Assembly: GCF_023856365.1 (NCBI RefSeq)
Contig: NC_064544.1
Coordinates: 21,862,399 to 21,926,398 of the forward strand
Reading direction: 5' to 3'
DNA length: 64,000 nucleotides
Source of the DNA: Brienomyrus brachyistius
Taxonomy: Eukaryota; Chordata; Actinopteri; Osteoglossiformes; Mormyridae
Shown here: in pieces, positions 1 through 9,305 of the stretch
Position numbering within the stretch: position 1 is the first letter of the stretch
Layout of the letters: each line of letters opens with the position of its first letter
Program-made: the position numbers and the translations under genes
Notes under the pieces: generated by a model
The model's input: the letters and a program-made list of their open reading frames with translations, nothing else
Database searches by the model: none
What the model was told of the DNA's origin: nothing

Positions 1-37
1 ATAAGCGGTTTGGAAAATGGATGGATGGATGGATAGA
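1..37 (+). repeat. 3' end of a fish tRNA-derived SINE with GGAT tail
   Basis: The window opens inside the 3' terminus of the SINE family that is complete at 32200-32556 on the other strand. The shared terminal words are ATAAGCGGTTTGGAAAATGG followed by GGAT repeats. The body lies upstream of the window. Confidence 0.8.
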
Positions 38-1208
38 TGTAACATAAGGTAACATAAGGCTCTGATCTTCCTAAAACAGCAAAAGAAAGAAAAAATGAAT
101 TATCTCTTTCATTTTGTAGTCAAATACAACTATGTGTAGGATTTCAGCCACTAGCACCAAATGGTTTATTGTTGAATGAAACTGTACTACAGGCCCAAGC
201 TTGTTCCAAATTATAAATCCTAGCAAAATGTCCCCAGACCCCCCCCCTGTCACTGGAGGCTTGACTTTTTTTCTGGTGTCTCCTGGTAACGTACAGAAGA
301 GCCAGACCCAGGAGAATAACAGCTGTGTGATTCAGGTGCTGCTGGAACCAGCACAGTAACAGGACGCTGTTGGCCGGATTCTGCCCAGGACCTGTATGAT
401 TGTGACCCACTGGGCTCTTTGCCCTGGGAAAGTTACAGATTCAGCCATGTAACCATTTTATGGGAGGTAAAACACTGCATTTTACAACCTAACACTCTGT
501 TCACTCTTCAGACATATCATACCAATGATAGAGTATTACAGAGATTCAGACTATGCAAAATGGGGGGCATAAACATACTCAAAACAATAATTCATTATTA
601 TTTTATTTAAATGACTGTATGTCCTGCCTTTATTTTGCAAAGCAATGTTAGAAAATCTGAACATCTTGGGAATTATTACCGTACAGCAAAGCCCAACGTG
701 AGTTAATAGCCCATATGACATATTCATTCATGAAACAACTTTTTTTATTATACAGAATGGGCATTGGGTAGCGTCGTGGTCTGGATATTTCCTTTTTATA
801 TACATTTATGGTGTGACGAACTACTTTGGGGGCGTGTCAGTTTTACCCAAAACAGGAGAACAAAAAGCTAAAATGCTAAATGCTAAAAAAAAAAAAAAAA
901 AAAAAAAACACGATTTCTGGTCAAATCTGACATTTACACCTGAAGTATATAATCAATAGAAGACATTCTTGATAATGTGCGGGCAATATTTATCTTTTGA
1001 AGATTAGGTTGAGATAAGATGGTGCTGGCAAGATATGAAAGATATAAATTTCAAAATGATTCACAGATAAATATTCACTATAATTGTTTAATAACTAATA
1101 TAAATAAACAGACCACACCTATGTGACTATACATTTGCAACAGACACATAAAAATTTTAGCTACATTGGCATGCTTTTAAATAATATGCCATAACATTGC
1201 TTACATAT
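38..1208. other. No gene seen; AT-rich unique sequence
   Basis: Short open frames of 60-88 codons at 71-610 look like chance: they overlap on both strands and show no recognisable domain. A 24-base A run lies at 885-908. No transposon ends were recognised. Confidence 0.5.
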
Positions 1209-1537
1209 TGTCAGAGTTTGCGGGTAAGTGAACAGGCAGGCTGGCAGGTAGGCAGGGAAAGATCAGGCAGGCAGGCAGGCGAAAATCAGGGAAAAACTGG
1301 GGATATATTAAGGTACGGGCAGGGCAGGACGGAACAACTGCACTAAGACTAACTAACGTCAATGACAGCCAAACAACCAGGGCAAAACGTGGACTGAAAT
1401 AGACAAGACTGGGCGAAAATAATCAGACACAGCTGGGCAAGATCGGGGAAGCACACGTGGATAATCAGGGGGCGTGGCACACACGAGGATAATCAGGGGG
1501 CGTGGCACACACGAGCAGCGGACGAGCCGGCATGACA
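1209..1537 (-). mobile_element. Solo LTR (minus orientation), GTGCCACGCCCCC family
   Basis: The segment starts TGTCAGAG and ends GCATGACA, so on the minus strand it runs TGTCATG...CTGACA, with LTR-style TG...CA ends. It shares the words GTGTGCCACGCCCCC and CAGCTGTGTCTGATTATTTT with the plus-strand LTR at 19165-19460. A 28-bp piece containing GGGGGCGTGGCACACACGAG is tandemly duplicated near 1461-1515. I could not see a matching 5-bp target duplication. The call rests on family similarity. Confidence 0.65.
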
Positions 1538-2280
1538 CTTACTGTATGGCATGTATGTGTTATACGCATTTTGGGAAGAGCTTTACAGATAAACTAATGG
1601 CTGCTGTTTATATCTGGGGGTAGCTTCCCCAATCTGCATTTTTTTTTTTTATATTTTTTCTTGTTTCTGGTAGACATTACTACAGCAAGATTATCTACTG
1701 TGTTAGAAAAAAATCATTGCAAAATGTTATCTACTAATAAAGTTTATCTATCTACATTGAAGCGAAATATATGTGTCCGAGAAGATAAGTCTGAAAGTCA
1801 TACATTTATTTTCAGTCATGTAGAGAAATATTTAATGCACAGCCTTGGGTTACGTCCTGTTTGTTTTGTTTTTTGTTTGGTTCAGTGTTGCTGGACTTTT
1901 TAGATGATCTGTGTGTGGCCAGGAAATACAAAGTATTAGAGAAAGTTTAATAAAGGAAAACATTATGTGTATGTTAATTATGGATATGTTGCTGGCCCTG
2001 GGAGGAGCATTAAATGAATGGCTTGCTTATGAAGACCTGAGAAAGTCTCACGCCGGCAATGTGGTGTTAAAGTAGAATGTAAATGTAAAGCATTCATTCA
2101 GTACAGCATAACTCATCCACGATACCTTCAAAGTGCAGAATGATTCATCACTTAGTTTTATTCATTCAAGTATTTTCACCTCATTTTATAGTTATTTAAA
2201 GCGGTTACACAAATTAGTTGAAGTGATTTTTTTTTAACCAGAAAAAAACGATTTTAAAGCTATATTATTTTTCTCTCATG
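1538..2280. other. No gene seen
   Basis: Unique AT-rich sequence with a short T run near 1640. An 80-codon open frame at 1661-1903 shows no domain and is probably chance. Confidence 0.5.
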
Positions 2281-2285
2281 GGGAC

Positions 2286-2563
2286 TGTCACGGGCGTGCA
2301 GAACAGAAGATCGCTCAGGAAGCGAGAGCGATCAGGAACAGGCAGGCAGGCAGGAATCGGGGCAAACGAGGGTTTAATTCGAGGTAGGCACGGACAAATA
2401 CTGGATAACATCAATGACAGACAACCGGTTAGTGCACAACAGAGACCTAAATACAGGGAACTAATCAGAAAAGAACGAGACATGACTGGACACAATCAGG
2501 GAATCGCACGTGGGTAAATAGGGGGCGTGGCACACACGACCAGCGGACGGAGCAGGCGTCATA
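2286..2563 (-). mobile_element. Solo LTR with GGGAC target duplication
   Basis: A 278-bp unit starting TGTCACGG and ending GCGTCATA is flanked by the direct repeat GGGAC at 2281-2285 and 2564-2568, the 5-bp duplication expected of LTR-retrotransposon integration. It is closely similar along its length to the solo LTR at 35408-35687, sharing CATCAATGACAGACA, CTAATCAGAAAAGAACGAGA and GGGGGCGTGGCACACACGA. No internal region flanks it, so it is read as a solo LTR left by LTR-LTR recombination. It contains no coding potential of its own. Confidence 0.85.
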
Positions 2564-2621
2564 GGGACAAATATGTCAGCTACTTTTCCATTGAAAATGA
2601 GTTTCTGGTATTACCCATAAA

Positions 2622-2892
2622 TGTCATGACCTGTTCGTATGATCCTTCTGTGTGCAACGCCCCCCTCATTACCTCGTGTGATATCTCAATGTGACCAGTC
2701 CTGTGTTATTTCTGATTAGTCTCTTGTAAGTTAAGTGCGCGTTCGAGTATGATTCCCCAGTCCCGTCATAGACGTTTTCACCGTGTTGTGCTCTGCCAGC
2801 AATAAACCCCCTTGTTTTGGATCTCCGTGTGCCTGACCCTGATTTCCCGCTTCCTGTTCGCTCACCCTGCACACAGTCATCACAGTATGACA
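2622..2892 (+). mobile_element. 5' LTR of a plus-strand LTR retrotransposon fragment
   Basis: It begins TGTCATGACC and ends near GTATGACA. It carries AACGCCCCCCTCATTA in the position of the family's ACGCCCCC word and an AATAAA polyadenylation-like signal at about 2802. It is followed directly by the proline-rich interior at 2893-4110. A 3' partner in the same orientation is absent. The 3' boundary could instead lie at about 2884. Confidence 0.6.
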
Positions 2893-4110
2893 AGACTCTG
2901 GAAAACAAAGCCTGGCAATCCGCCACTACAGCTGCCGGACGACAAGCTTTCCTGCATCCCGAGGATGATCCCAGAGAACTACGCGTTCTGTAATCTGGCT
3001 GGCGATCGGCGCCCAAAGGCTGCAATATGCTCCAGACAGCAGGTAAACATAAAAAGCGGAAGAACTGAAGACAAAAGTAGACACCGGAGCTCTTCTTAGG
3101 GGCCATCTCAGTCTCTGCAGCCTGCCCTGCTGTGTGTCGGGAGGAACCCATCCCAATCCTCAACCCGGCGGTGCTCGCTCGTGACGTCACCGCTGCCGCC
3201 TTACATCAGCCACCTGATGTCCATATCGCCACCTCTTTGTGGCCAGCATCAGCAGCCTGCCCCTTGCTCTGCACAGAATTGACTCTTAAAGTCCCTAAGC
3301 TCCATAAAGGAGCAGCGCCTCCTTTAGGAGCGGCTCCGCCGACTGCTGTTCCTGTGCCGCCGGATGATGCTCCGCCCCCTGAGGTTCCAGTGCCCGTGCT
3401 TTCTCATACGCCCCCTGAGGTTCGAGCTTTACCCCATGAGGACCCTGCCCTAATTTCTAAGTCCCCGGCTCCAGATCCAGACCCCCCATCTTCATCCAGT
3501 CCAAATTCAGGAGGTTGCGGACTGTCCGAGCACTGTTCCTTCCCCCTTGGAGGAGGAGTTCGAGTGGAAACCCTCAGGGATTCCCCTGAAAGTTCCATTG
3601 GACCCCTTCGGGGAAGTGACTCCTCATGCGCCACGGCAGGACAGATCCCAGCCAGGTTCCCACTTCTTAATCTCCCAGAAAGGGAGGGGACACCTATACC
3701 AGGGTCAGGTCCCAACTGCCCTGCCCCCTGGCTCGCCCTTGGTCCCGGTGGCTGTGGCTCAGCGGTCGCCTTGCAGGTCCCCCTCAGGTGCCTCGTCGGC
3801 AACCTTTGGTCCCGGCTCCGACGCCTTGTCGGTGGCCTGTGGGTTCCCCCGCTTCAATTCACCGAGAGTCTGTGGCCTATGGGTCCCCCTACTCTGACTC
3901 ATCGGTCGGCTACGCCTTCGCCAACTGTGGCTATACTCTTGCCTGCCGTGGCTTCGCCTGCCTCCTCGCCCACACCGAGGTCCCCTCCGCCTTCCTTCTC
4001 ACCTCCCTTGGTGCCCCCTCCTACTTCCTCCTCACCTCTTCCACCTGTCCCTCCACCTACCTCCTTGTCTCCTACGAGGGTCCCTCCGGCATCCATCCAC
4101 TAATTGATTA
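2893..4110 (+). mobile_element. Internal region of LTR element, truncated at its 3' side
   Basis: This stretch lies downstream of the LTR at 2622-2892 and holds the proline-rich open frame. It is homologous to the minus-strand interiors at 4432-5859 and 14990-15715: the conceptual proteins share CREEPIPIxNP, and the DNA shares the word run around 3898-3965 (CTCATCGGTCGGCTACGCC, CTTGCCTGCCGTGGCTTCG). No polypurine tract or 3' LTR follows. The sequence changes to unrelated AT-rich DNA at about 4110, 55 bp before the next, inverted element. No reverse transcriptase, integrase or protease motif is visible, so this is either a deleted copy or a non-autonomous design. Confidence 0.65.
3132..4103 (+). 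CDS. Proline-rich open frame of an LTR element (gag-like position)
   Basis: A 323-codon open frame extending 5' to about 3080 without an in-frame ATG at its start; position 3132 is a GTG, so this is an open frame rather than a proven start. The N-terminal part carries a motif of the form LGAIxVSxAxPxxCREEPIPIxNP, which also occurs in the inverted copy at 5581-5787 (PTACREEPIPIHNPEV). The C-terminal two thirds are low complexity, rich in Pro, Ser and Ala (PPPSFSPPLVPPPTSSS). Its position after a 5' LTR suggests a gag-like or accessory retrotransposon product. No zinc knuckle, protease, RT or integrase residues are seen. It is GC-rich compared with the AT-rich surroundings, as expected for inserted DNA. 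It is unlikely to be a host gene. Confidence 0.45.
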   Translation: MCREEPIPILNPAVLARDVTAAALHQPPDVHIATSLWPASAACPLLCTELTLKVPKLHKGAAPPLGAAPPTAVPVPPDDAPPPEVPVPVLSHTPPEVRALPHEDPALISKSPAPDPDPPSSSSPNSGGCGLSEHCSFPLGGGVRVETLRDSPESSIGPLRGSDSSCATAGQIPARFPLLNLPEREGTPIPGSGPNCPAPWLALGPGGCGSAVALQVPLRCLVGNLWSRLRRLVGGLWVPPLQFTESLWPMGPPTLTHRSATPSPTVAILLPAVASPASSPTPRSPPPSFSPPLVPPPTSSSPLPPVPPPTSLSPTRVPPASIH

Positions 4111-4165
4111 ATTCTTTTTTAAATAGAGGTTTCTGACAAAGTGAAAAAGCAATACATGCATTTTA

Positions 4166-4415
4166 TGTCATGAACAATCGCTCACAAACCGGGGAATTCG
4201 GCGCAGGAGCTGGGAAGTCGGGAAACAAGGGATTTAGTTGCCGAACACATATTCAGGAAACGGTAATGACCGGACTGGGGAAAACATACCTAATGCAGAC
4301 TTAAATATATTGGACTAATGACAGCAACAAGAAACAGCTGGTGAACATGGGGAATCCACATGGGGTAGATGAAGGGGAGTGGCACACAGAAGGAGTGGAC
4401 AACTGGGGCATGACA
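4166..4415 (-). mobile_element. 3' LTR of a minus-strand LTR retrotransposon
   Basis: A 250-bp unit running, on the minus strand, from TGTCATGCCCCAGTTG to TTGTTCATGACA. It matches the plus-strand solo LTR at 22097-22355 nearly throughout, sharing ATTTAAGTCTGCATTAGG, TTTTCCCCAGTCCGGTCATT and CCCATGTGGATTCCCC. A polypurine tract sits immediately 5' of it on the minus strand, which marks it as the 3' LTR. U3 contains a TATA-like ATATTTAAG. Confidence 0.8.
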
Positions 4416-4431
4416 GAATCCCCCCCCCAAA
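4416..4431 (-). other. Polypurine tract adjoining the 3' LTR
   Basis: On the minus strand the sequence reads TTTGGGGGGGGGATTC directly before the TG of the LTR. A G-rich purine run abutting the 3' LTR is the classic plus-strand primer of LTR retrotransposons. It fixes the orientation of the element. Confidence 0.65.
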
Positions 4432-5859
4432 GGCACACACTCCAGGCACGCCTAAAGGGAGCGAGGGGCAACACAGGGAATGCAGGGTATAATGGGACGG
4501 CACTTGGGAGAACAAAGGAATAACATTAACACAGCACAGGGAACAGTACAGACACACAGAACAGGCACAAGGAGGACAACTCAAATAACAGCCGACATGA
4601 CAGGGAATGCAGACAGACAAAGAGACACCAGAGACGGAAACACAAGACCCAGGAACACAAAAGGGGACAACGGAGGGACCACATCAGGGGGCACACCCAC
4701 AGGAGGCACACAGGGACCAGAAGGGAACAAAGGCACAGAGGGACGTGGAGCAAATACAGGGGGCACAAAGGCAGGGGGCAGGGAGGCAAAGGGCGGGGGG
4801 TAACGGGAAGCCAGAGGGAACCCCAGTGGGCGCGAGGCGGAAGCTGTGGGTAGAGGGGATAACAGAGGAGGGAGGAAAAGCAGCCGCAGGCGAAGGTACA
4901 GGTAACCAACAAGTTGGAGCTGGGGGAACCACAGGTGACCGACGAGGCATCAGAGGAGGGACAGCAGCCACCCAACGAAGCACTGCTGGGGGACCCGCAG
5001 GCGACCACCAAGCAGGAGATAGATGACCCACAGGTGACCGCTGAGCTCAAGCCAGGGGGACCGAAGGTGAGCCAGGGGGCAAGGCAGCTCAGGTGCCTTC
5101 TTCCCCTCTAGGAAACCGAGAGGCAGGGGCCTGGCTAGGATCTACCACGCTGGGGTGGAGGCTGGGGTACTCCACCGTAGGAGTCTACTGGGGCCCCAAG
5201 GGGGAAGGAGTGGTGGTGTGATAGTCCGGGACCTCCTCAAGGACAGGGACTGGGGTCAGGGGCGCTGGGGGCATGGGAGCAGGGTCCAGGGGACTGGGTA
5301 CTGGAGCAAGGTCCTCCTTGGTGGTGGGATCCGGGTGCACAGGAACTGGAACCTTGGGAGCGGGATCCCAGGGCATGGAAACTTGAAACTCGGGAGCATG
5401 TGCACAGGAACCTTGGGGGGCGCTGCAGGAACCACCGGCATAGGAACCTCGGGGGCGAAGCATCCACCGGCAGCATAGAAACCATGGAGGGCGAAGTCGA
5501 AGATTGCGCCTCAGTCACCGGCACCGCCTTTTTGGGGAATTTGGGGACCCGCGGGATGGCATCCCCAACAGACTTTGCCCTTAATGCATCCCTCGCAAGG
5601 GGCAAGCAGCTGGTACCGATAGCAAAGCGGAACGCTGACAATCCTTGGGTAAAGCGACAGGCGGCTGCTGTGAGGCGACAGCGATGATGTCAGGCATGAA
5701 CACCTCTGGGTTGTGGATTGGGATGGGCTCCTCCCGACAAGCAGTAGGGTAGGCAGTGGAGACCTTGATAGCTCCTAGGAGGATCACCTAGGGCTGATCA
5801 AGCCAGTAAAACACCTCGTCAACTTCACCGAGGTATTTCGCTTTGGTCAGGTGAGGTGG
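4432..5859 (-). pseudogene. Degenerate proline/cysteine-rich interior of the minus-strand LTR element
   Basis: The minus strand encodes fragments homologous to the plus-strand frame at 3132-4103. At 5787-5581 there is VSTAYPTACREEPIPIHNP followed by a QPPV word and VPAACPL. Downstream come proline-rich stretches (5641-5237), then low-complexity Ser/Cys/Pro frames (5050-4526). Stops and frame changes separate these pieces, so no single protein is intact. The interior is only about 1.4 kb and no pol motif was found, which fits either a large deletion or a non-autonomous family. Apparent open frames on the opposite strand are shadows of this GC-rich sequence. Confidence 0.6.
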
Positions 5860-5988
5860 AGTCAGGAAGTCGAGAAACAAGGTATTTAATCACCGAACAC
5901 ACATTCAGGAACACGTCACAACGTTAATGACCGGACTGCGTAAAACATACCTAACGCGGACTTAAATACATTGGACTAATGATAGCAA
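5860..5988 (-). mobile_element. Truncated 5' LTR of the same minus-strand element
   Basis: About 130 bp match the 3' LTR at 4166-4415, sharing GAAGTCG, AAACAAGG, ACCGAACACA, TTAATGACCGGACTG and ATTGGACTAATGA. Both the outer U3 and the terminal U5 parts are missing, and no TG...CA ends survive. Divergence from the other LTR suggests an old insertion. Confidence 0.6.
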
Positions 5989-6524
5989 CATAAATGATTT
6001 GGACCATACTGCTGCCCATTACTAAAATAAATGGACTCCACTATCAGGCCTTTTATACATGATTATTATTTTTATGGGACAGTTTTTCTTCCTACAGATG
6101 ATTCACCGTCATTGATGGACTTGGGAATGGACTTGGGAAGTCTTGCTGTAAAACAGGAAAGGATAATATAATCCCTTAGTCAATAAAGCTGTGCTTAGCA
6201 TTGGTACTAAAGAATTTTCCATTGTCCTTTGGCAGAAAATAAAAAAAAATAATAGAGGATTTCATTTTTTGATACTGCCAAAGTCCACTATTCAACTCAA
6301 AATACATGTTCTGAGACAATCTGAAATGGGTGATTTGTGCAAGACTAGAGAAAGAAATTCCACAAATTAACAAAAGGTACTAATTGCTAAATATAGGAGA
6401 TCATAGTTTGCATAGGTTCCTTGCTACAGTCCTACAGTATGTGAGGTTGTGTGTTCTGCGATGTCCTGGAATCCAGTTCTGGATGTAACCTGTGTTTCCT
6501 CTTCTAGACTCATCAATGGAATGA
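5989..6524. other. No gene seen
   Basis: AT-rich sequence with no recognised element. A 65-codon minus-strand frame at 6176-6373 shows no domain. Confidence 0.5.
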
Positions 6525-6632
6525 CGTCACAGGCAGCAGGGTGGGCAGGAAGGCAGGATGGTCGTCACAGGCAGCAGGGTGGGCAGGAAGGCAGGATGGA
6601 CGTCACAGGCAGCAGGGTGGGCAGGAAGGCCA
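6525..6632. repeat. 38-bp minisatellite, about 2.8 copies
   Basis: The unit contains GTCACAGGCAGCAGGGTGGG and recurs at 6526, 6564 and 6602, so the period is exactly 38 bp. Copies are nearly identical, differing at GGTC versus GGAC. The array abuts the truncated 5' edge of the LINE at 6633. Confidence 0.9.
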
Positions 6633-7628
6633 TCAGGGATGAAGAACTGTTGACCTAAAATGGGCTCTGAGAGTGGATGAGATTCAGCCTAAGTTCTTGA
6701 AAGCTCTTGATGTTGTGGGGGTGTCTGGATGATACGCCTCTTCAACATTGCGTGGACATCGGGGACAGTGCCTTTAGATTAGCAGACTGGGGTGGTGTTC
6801 CAACTTCAGGGGATCACACTCAGCCTCCCTGGGAAGGTCTATGCCGGGGTACTGGAGAAGAGAGTGCATCCATTGCATGAACGTCGGATCCAGAAGGAAC
6901 AATGCATATTCTGTCCTGAACACCCTCATAAGGACACTGGTGTTTTCATGGGAGTTTGCCTAACCAATGTAGATGTGTTTTTTGGAATTAGAAAAGGCAT
7001 ATGACCATGTCCCTTGGGGGTCCTGTGGGGACTGCTCCAGAAGTATGGGGTACGGGGTCCATTGTTGCGGGCCATCAGACCCCTGTACAAATGGACCAAG
7101 AGTTTAGTTCCCATTGCTAGCAGTAAGTCTCATTCCCAGTTGTTGTCGGGCTCTGCCAGGGCTGGCCTTTGTCATCAATTCTGTTCATAACTTTTATGGA
7201 ATTTCTATACAGAGTGAAGGGGCAGAGGGGGTCTGGTTTGGGGCCTCAGGATCACATTGTTGCTTTTTGCAGATGATATGGCCCTATTGGTGTCATTGGC
7301 CTGTGACCTGCAGCATGCACTGGGGCAGTTTGCAGCTGAGTGTGAGGCGGCCAGGATTAGGATCAGCACATCCAAATGTGAGGCTATGGTTCTCGACTGG
7401 AAAAGGGTAGATTGCTCTCTCCTAGTGGCGGATGAGTTGCTACCTCAAGCGTAGGAGTTTAAATATCTTGGGATCTTGTAAGAGAAGGAGGGAGAGGGAG
7501 ATTGATAGACAGATTGGTACAGTGTTGGAAGTATTAAGGAGGCTGTACCATTCTGTTTTGGAGAAGAGGGAGCTGAGCCAAAAGGCAAAGCTTGCAATTT
7601 ACCAGTTGTTAAGGTCCAGTCTAGTGTT
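6633..7628 (+). mobile_element. RTE/Rex3-like LINE, 5'-truncated, reverse-transcriptase part
   Basis: Conceptual translation, read across several frameshifts and stops, gives non-LTR reverse transcriptase. Near 6676 there is DEIQPKFLKALDVVG, then LEKAYDHVPWGVLWGLLQ at about 6985-7035, and the catalytic FADD box at 7266-7277 followed by AECEAARIRISTSKCEAMVL. The downstream EFKYLG strand appears at about 7448. The opening matches the second copy at 61268 onward (ACTGTTGACCT). The frame is broken many times, so it is inactive. The element continues at 8373 after an inserted sequence. Assignment to the RTE clade rests on resemblance of the C-terminal region and on the GATG-type tail reported for Rex3. 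Confidence 0.75.
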
Positions 7629-8372
7629 GGACGTAACAGAAAGGGAAGGGAAGAGGGTAAAACAGGACAACCAGGGGCGGAGGAAAGGGAACACGGGACA
7701 CAAAGGGACCTTTTCTTATAGTTTTTTAATATTTTATACACACGTTCACAACAATAGGTGCAACAGACTTCGGGAGTGACACGGGCCAAAACAATAAACA
7801 AAACAGCACTACCGAATGATTGCCCAAGCTAAGCTAAACCTAAGTAAAAAGAACACAAACAAAAACGACAATACTACGTCCTATCTCTCTAGCCAAACCA
7901 ACCAATAAGCCACCTGTCACACAGAAACAAAAAGGCAGTCACTCCTTACGCACCATAACACACACACATATGAAGCAAACACACAATCCAAAATACATTG
8001 TCCAAGGGAGCAAGTGAAAGAGTAGTCGGTAGTCAGGCAAGAGATTAAAGAAACCAGAAAAGCAATCAAACCAAAGCGAAAGTACAAAAGGGGTAAAGTG
8101 AGAAATCAGAAACCAATAAACCAAAACTGTCATGCACAATAATCCAAACCAAGAAAGCAAACCAACAATCCAAAATCAATGAGCAGAGCTCCCGATGTTC
8201 TTCCGCCATGGCCTTTTCAGTCCAGGACCCGGAAGTAGCATTGAAGGCCCGGGGGTGTGGCCAGGTCCGGGAGGCGGGGCCGAAAGGAGCAACCGGCGAA
8301 TGGCGACGAGCAGGACCTGCAGGGCAACCCCTCCCCTGAACCATACGGCACGTAACACAGTCAATATGTGTT
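7629..8372. mobile_element. Unclassified insertion splitting the LINE, GTGTT target duplication
   Basis: The LINE is interrupted after GTGTT at 7624-7628 and resumes after a second GTGTT at 8368-8372. The two LINE halves abut when the segment is removed, down to a small frame slip. The insert is about 739 bp. The word ACGTAAC lies near both ends in the same orientation (about 7630 and 8349). A 5-bp duplication suggests an LTR-type or similar integrase. Read on the minus strand it is T-rich in the middle and GC-rich at the start, with no long coding frame. It could be a solo LTR with imprecisely placed ends or a non-autonomous DNA element. Confidence 0.65.
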
Positions 8373-8842
8373 ACTACCCTCACCTATGGTCATGAGTTCT
8401 AGGCAGTGACTGAAAGAACGAGATCGCAGATACAAGTGGCCGAATTGAGTTTCCTACCCAGGATGGCTGAGCTCAGCCTTAGCGATAGGGTGAGGAGCTC
8501 AGACATTCAGGAGAGGCTCAAAGTAGAGTCGCTGCTCCTCTATACCGAAAGGAGCCAGTTGAGGTGGTTTGGACAGCTATCTAGGATGCCTTCTGAATGG
8601 TTCCCTGGGGGGGTGTTTCGGCCATGTCCAAATGGGAGGAGGTCCTGAGGCAGATTTGGGACACTCTGGAGAGATTATATCTCTCGGCTGGCATGGGAAC
8701 ACCTTGGTATTCTCCTGGTGGAGCTAGAGGAGGTGGCTGGTGAAAGGGGGGTCTGGACATATCTGCTTAGACTCCTACTTCTGTGACCCAACCCCAGATA
8801 AGCGAAAGAAAATGGATGGAAGGATGGATGGATGGATGGATA
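8373..8842 (+). mobile_element. RTE/Rex3-like LINE, 3' part with GGAT tail
   Basis: This continues the LINE from 7628. The translated C-terminal region reads TERTRSQIQVAELSFLPRM, then DRVRSSDIQERL and ERSQLRWFGQLSRMP (8406-8600), the conserved region after the RT domain in these fish elements. Frameshifts follow 8640. The 3' end is a short untranslated part running into GGAT repeats at about 8813-8842. The same region occurs at 61870-62267 in the second copy. Confidence 0.8.
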
Positions 8843-9174
8843 TAATTAGTAGGAATGATATGAATAATGTAATTGACATCGACATGTTTTGTTGTGCTAC
8901 AATCATAAACAATTTCATTGTGAATCTGTTAAACAATCCAAGCCTCGGGGCTGACTTGTACCCTGTGTGTGGAATTCCACATGGAGCAATAACCGTATGA
9001 TTCATTCCATAAAGACTTTTCACTACGCATGCATGACTAAACACTGTTTCAGGTTTCATGGCAGGTTTTGCTGCAGTGCTTTCAGTGAATGTATATGTAT
9101 AAAAGAACTGGCCAGTGATATTTATGCATAAGTATGTTGGGTTCAGCTGCTTATGGATCCATCTGCAGAATCTC
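8843..9174. other. No gene seen
   Basis: Unique sequence. The overlapping frames of 86 and 94 codons on the two strands run into the LINE tail and are not credible genes. Confidence 0.5.
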
Positions 9175-9305
9175 GGGGGCTGGTAGTGTAATCATTTTTT
9201 CCGCTGTGCCCTTCAGCAAGGCCCTTAACACCAGAAGCATGGACTGACCTGCCCTGTGATCCCAAGCATTATTCACTTTTACGTTGCTACTGAATAAATA
9301 AATAT
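9175..9305 (+). repeat. Decayed SINE relic
   Basis: Words such as GGGGGCTGGTAGTGTAA, CTTCAGCAAGGCCCTTAAC and the terminal AATAAATAAAT resemble tRNA-derived fish SINEs. It is heavily diverged and no target duplication was found. Confidence 0.4.

Noticed and set aside
3132..4103. A proline-rich host gene
   Set aside because: It lies directly after an LTR, is repeated in two other retroelement fragments and lacks an ATG start and introns.
4480..5050. Thr/Gly-rich plus-strand and Ser/Cys-rich minus-strand frames of up to 174 codons as genes
   Set aside because: They are GC-rich low-complexity shadows inside the minus-strand LTR interior.
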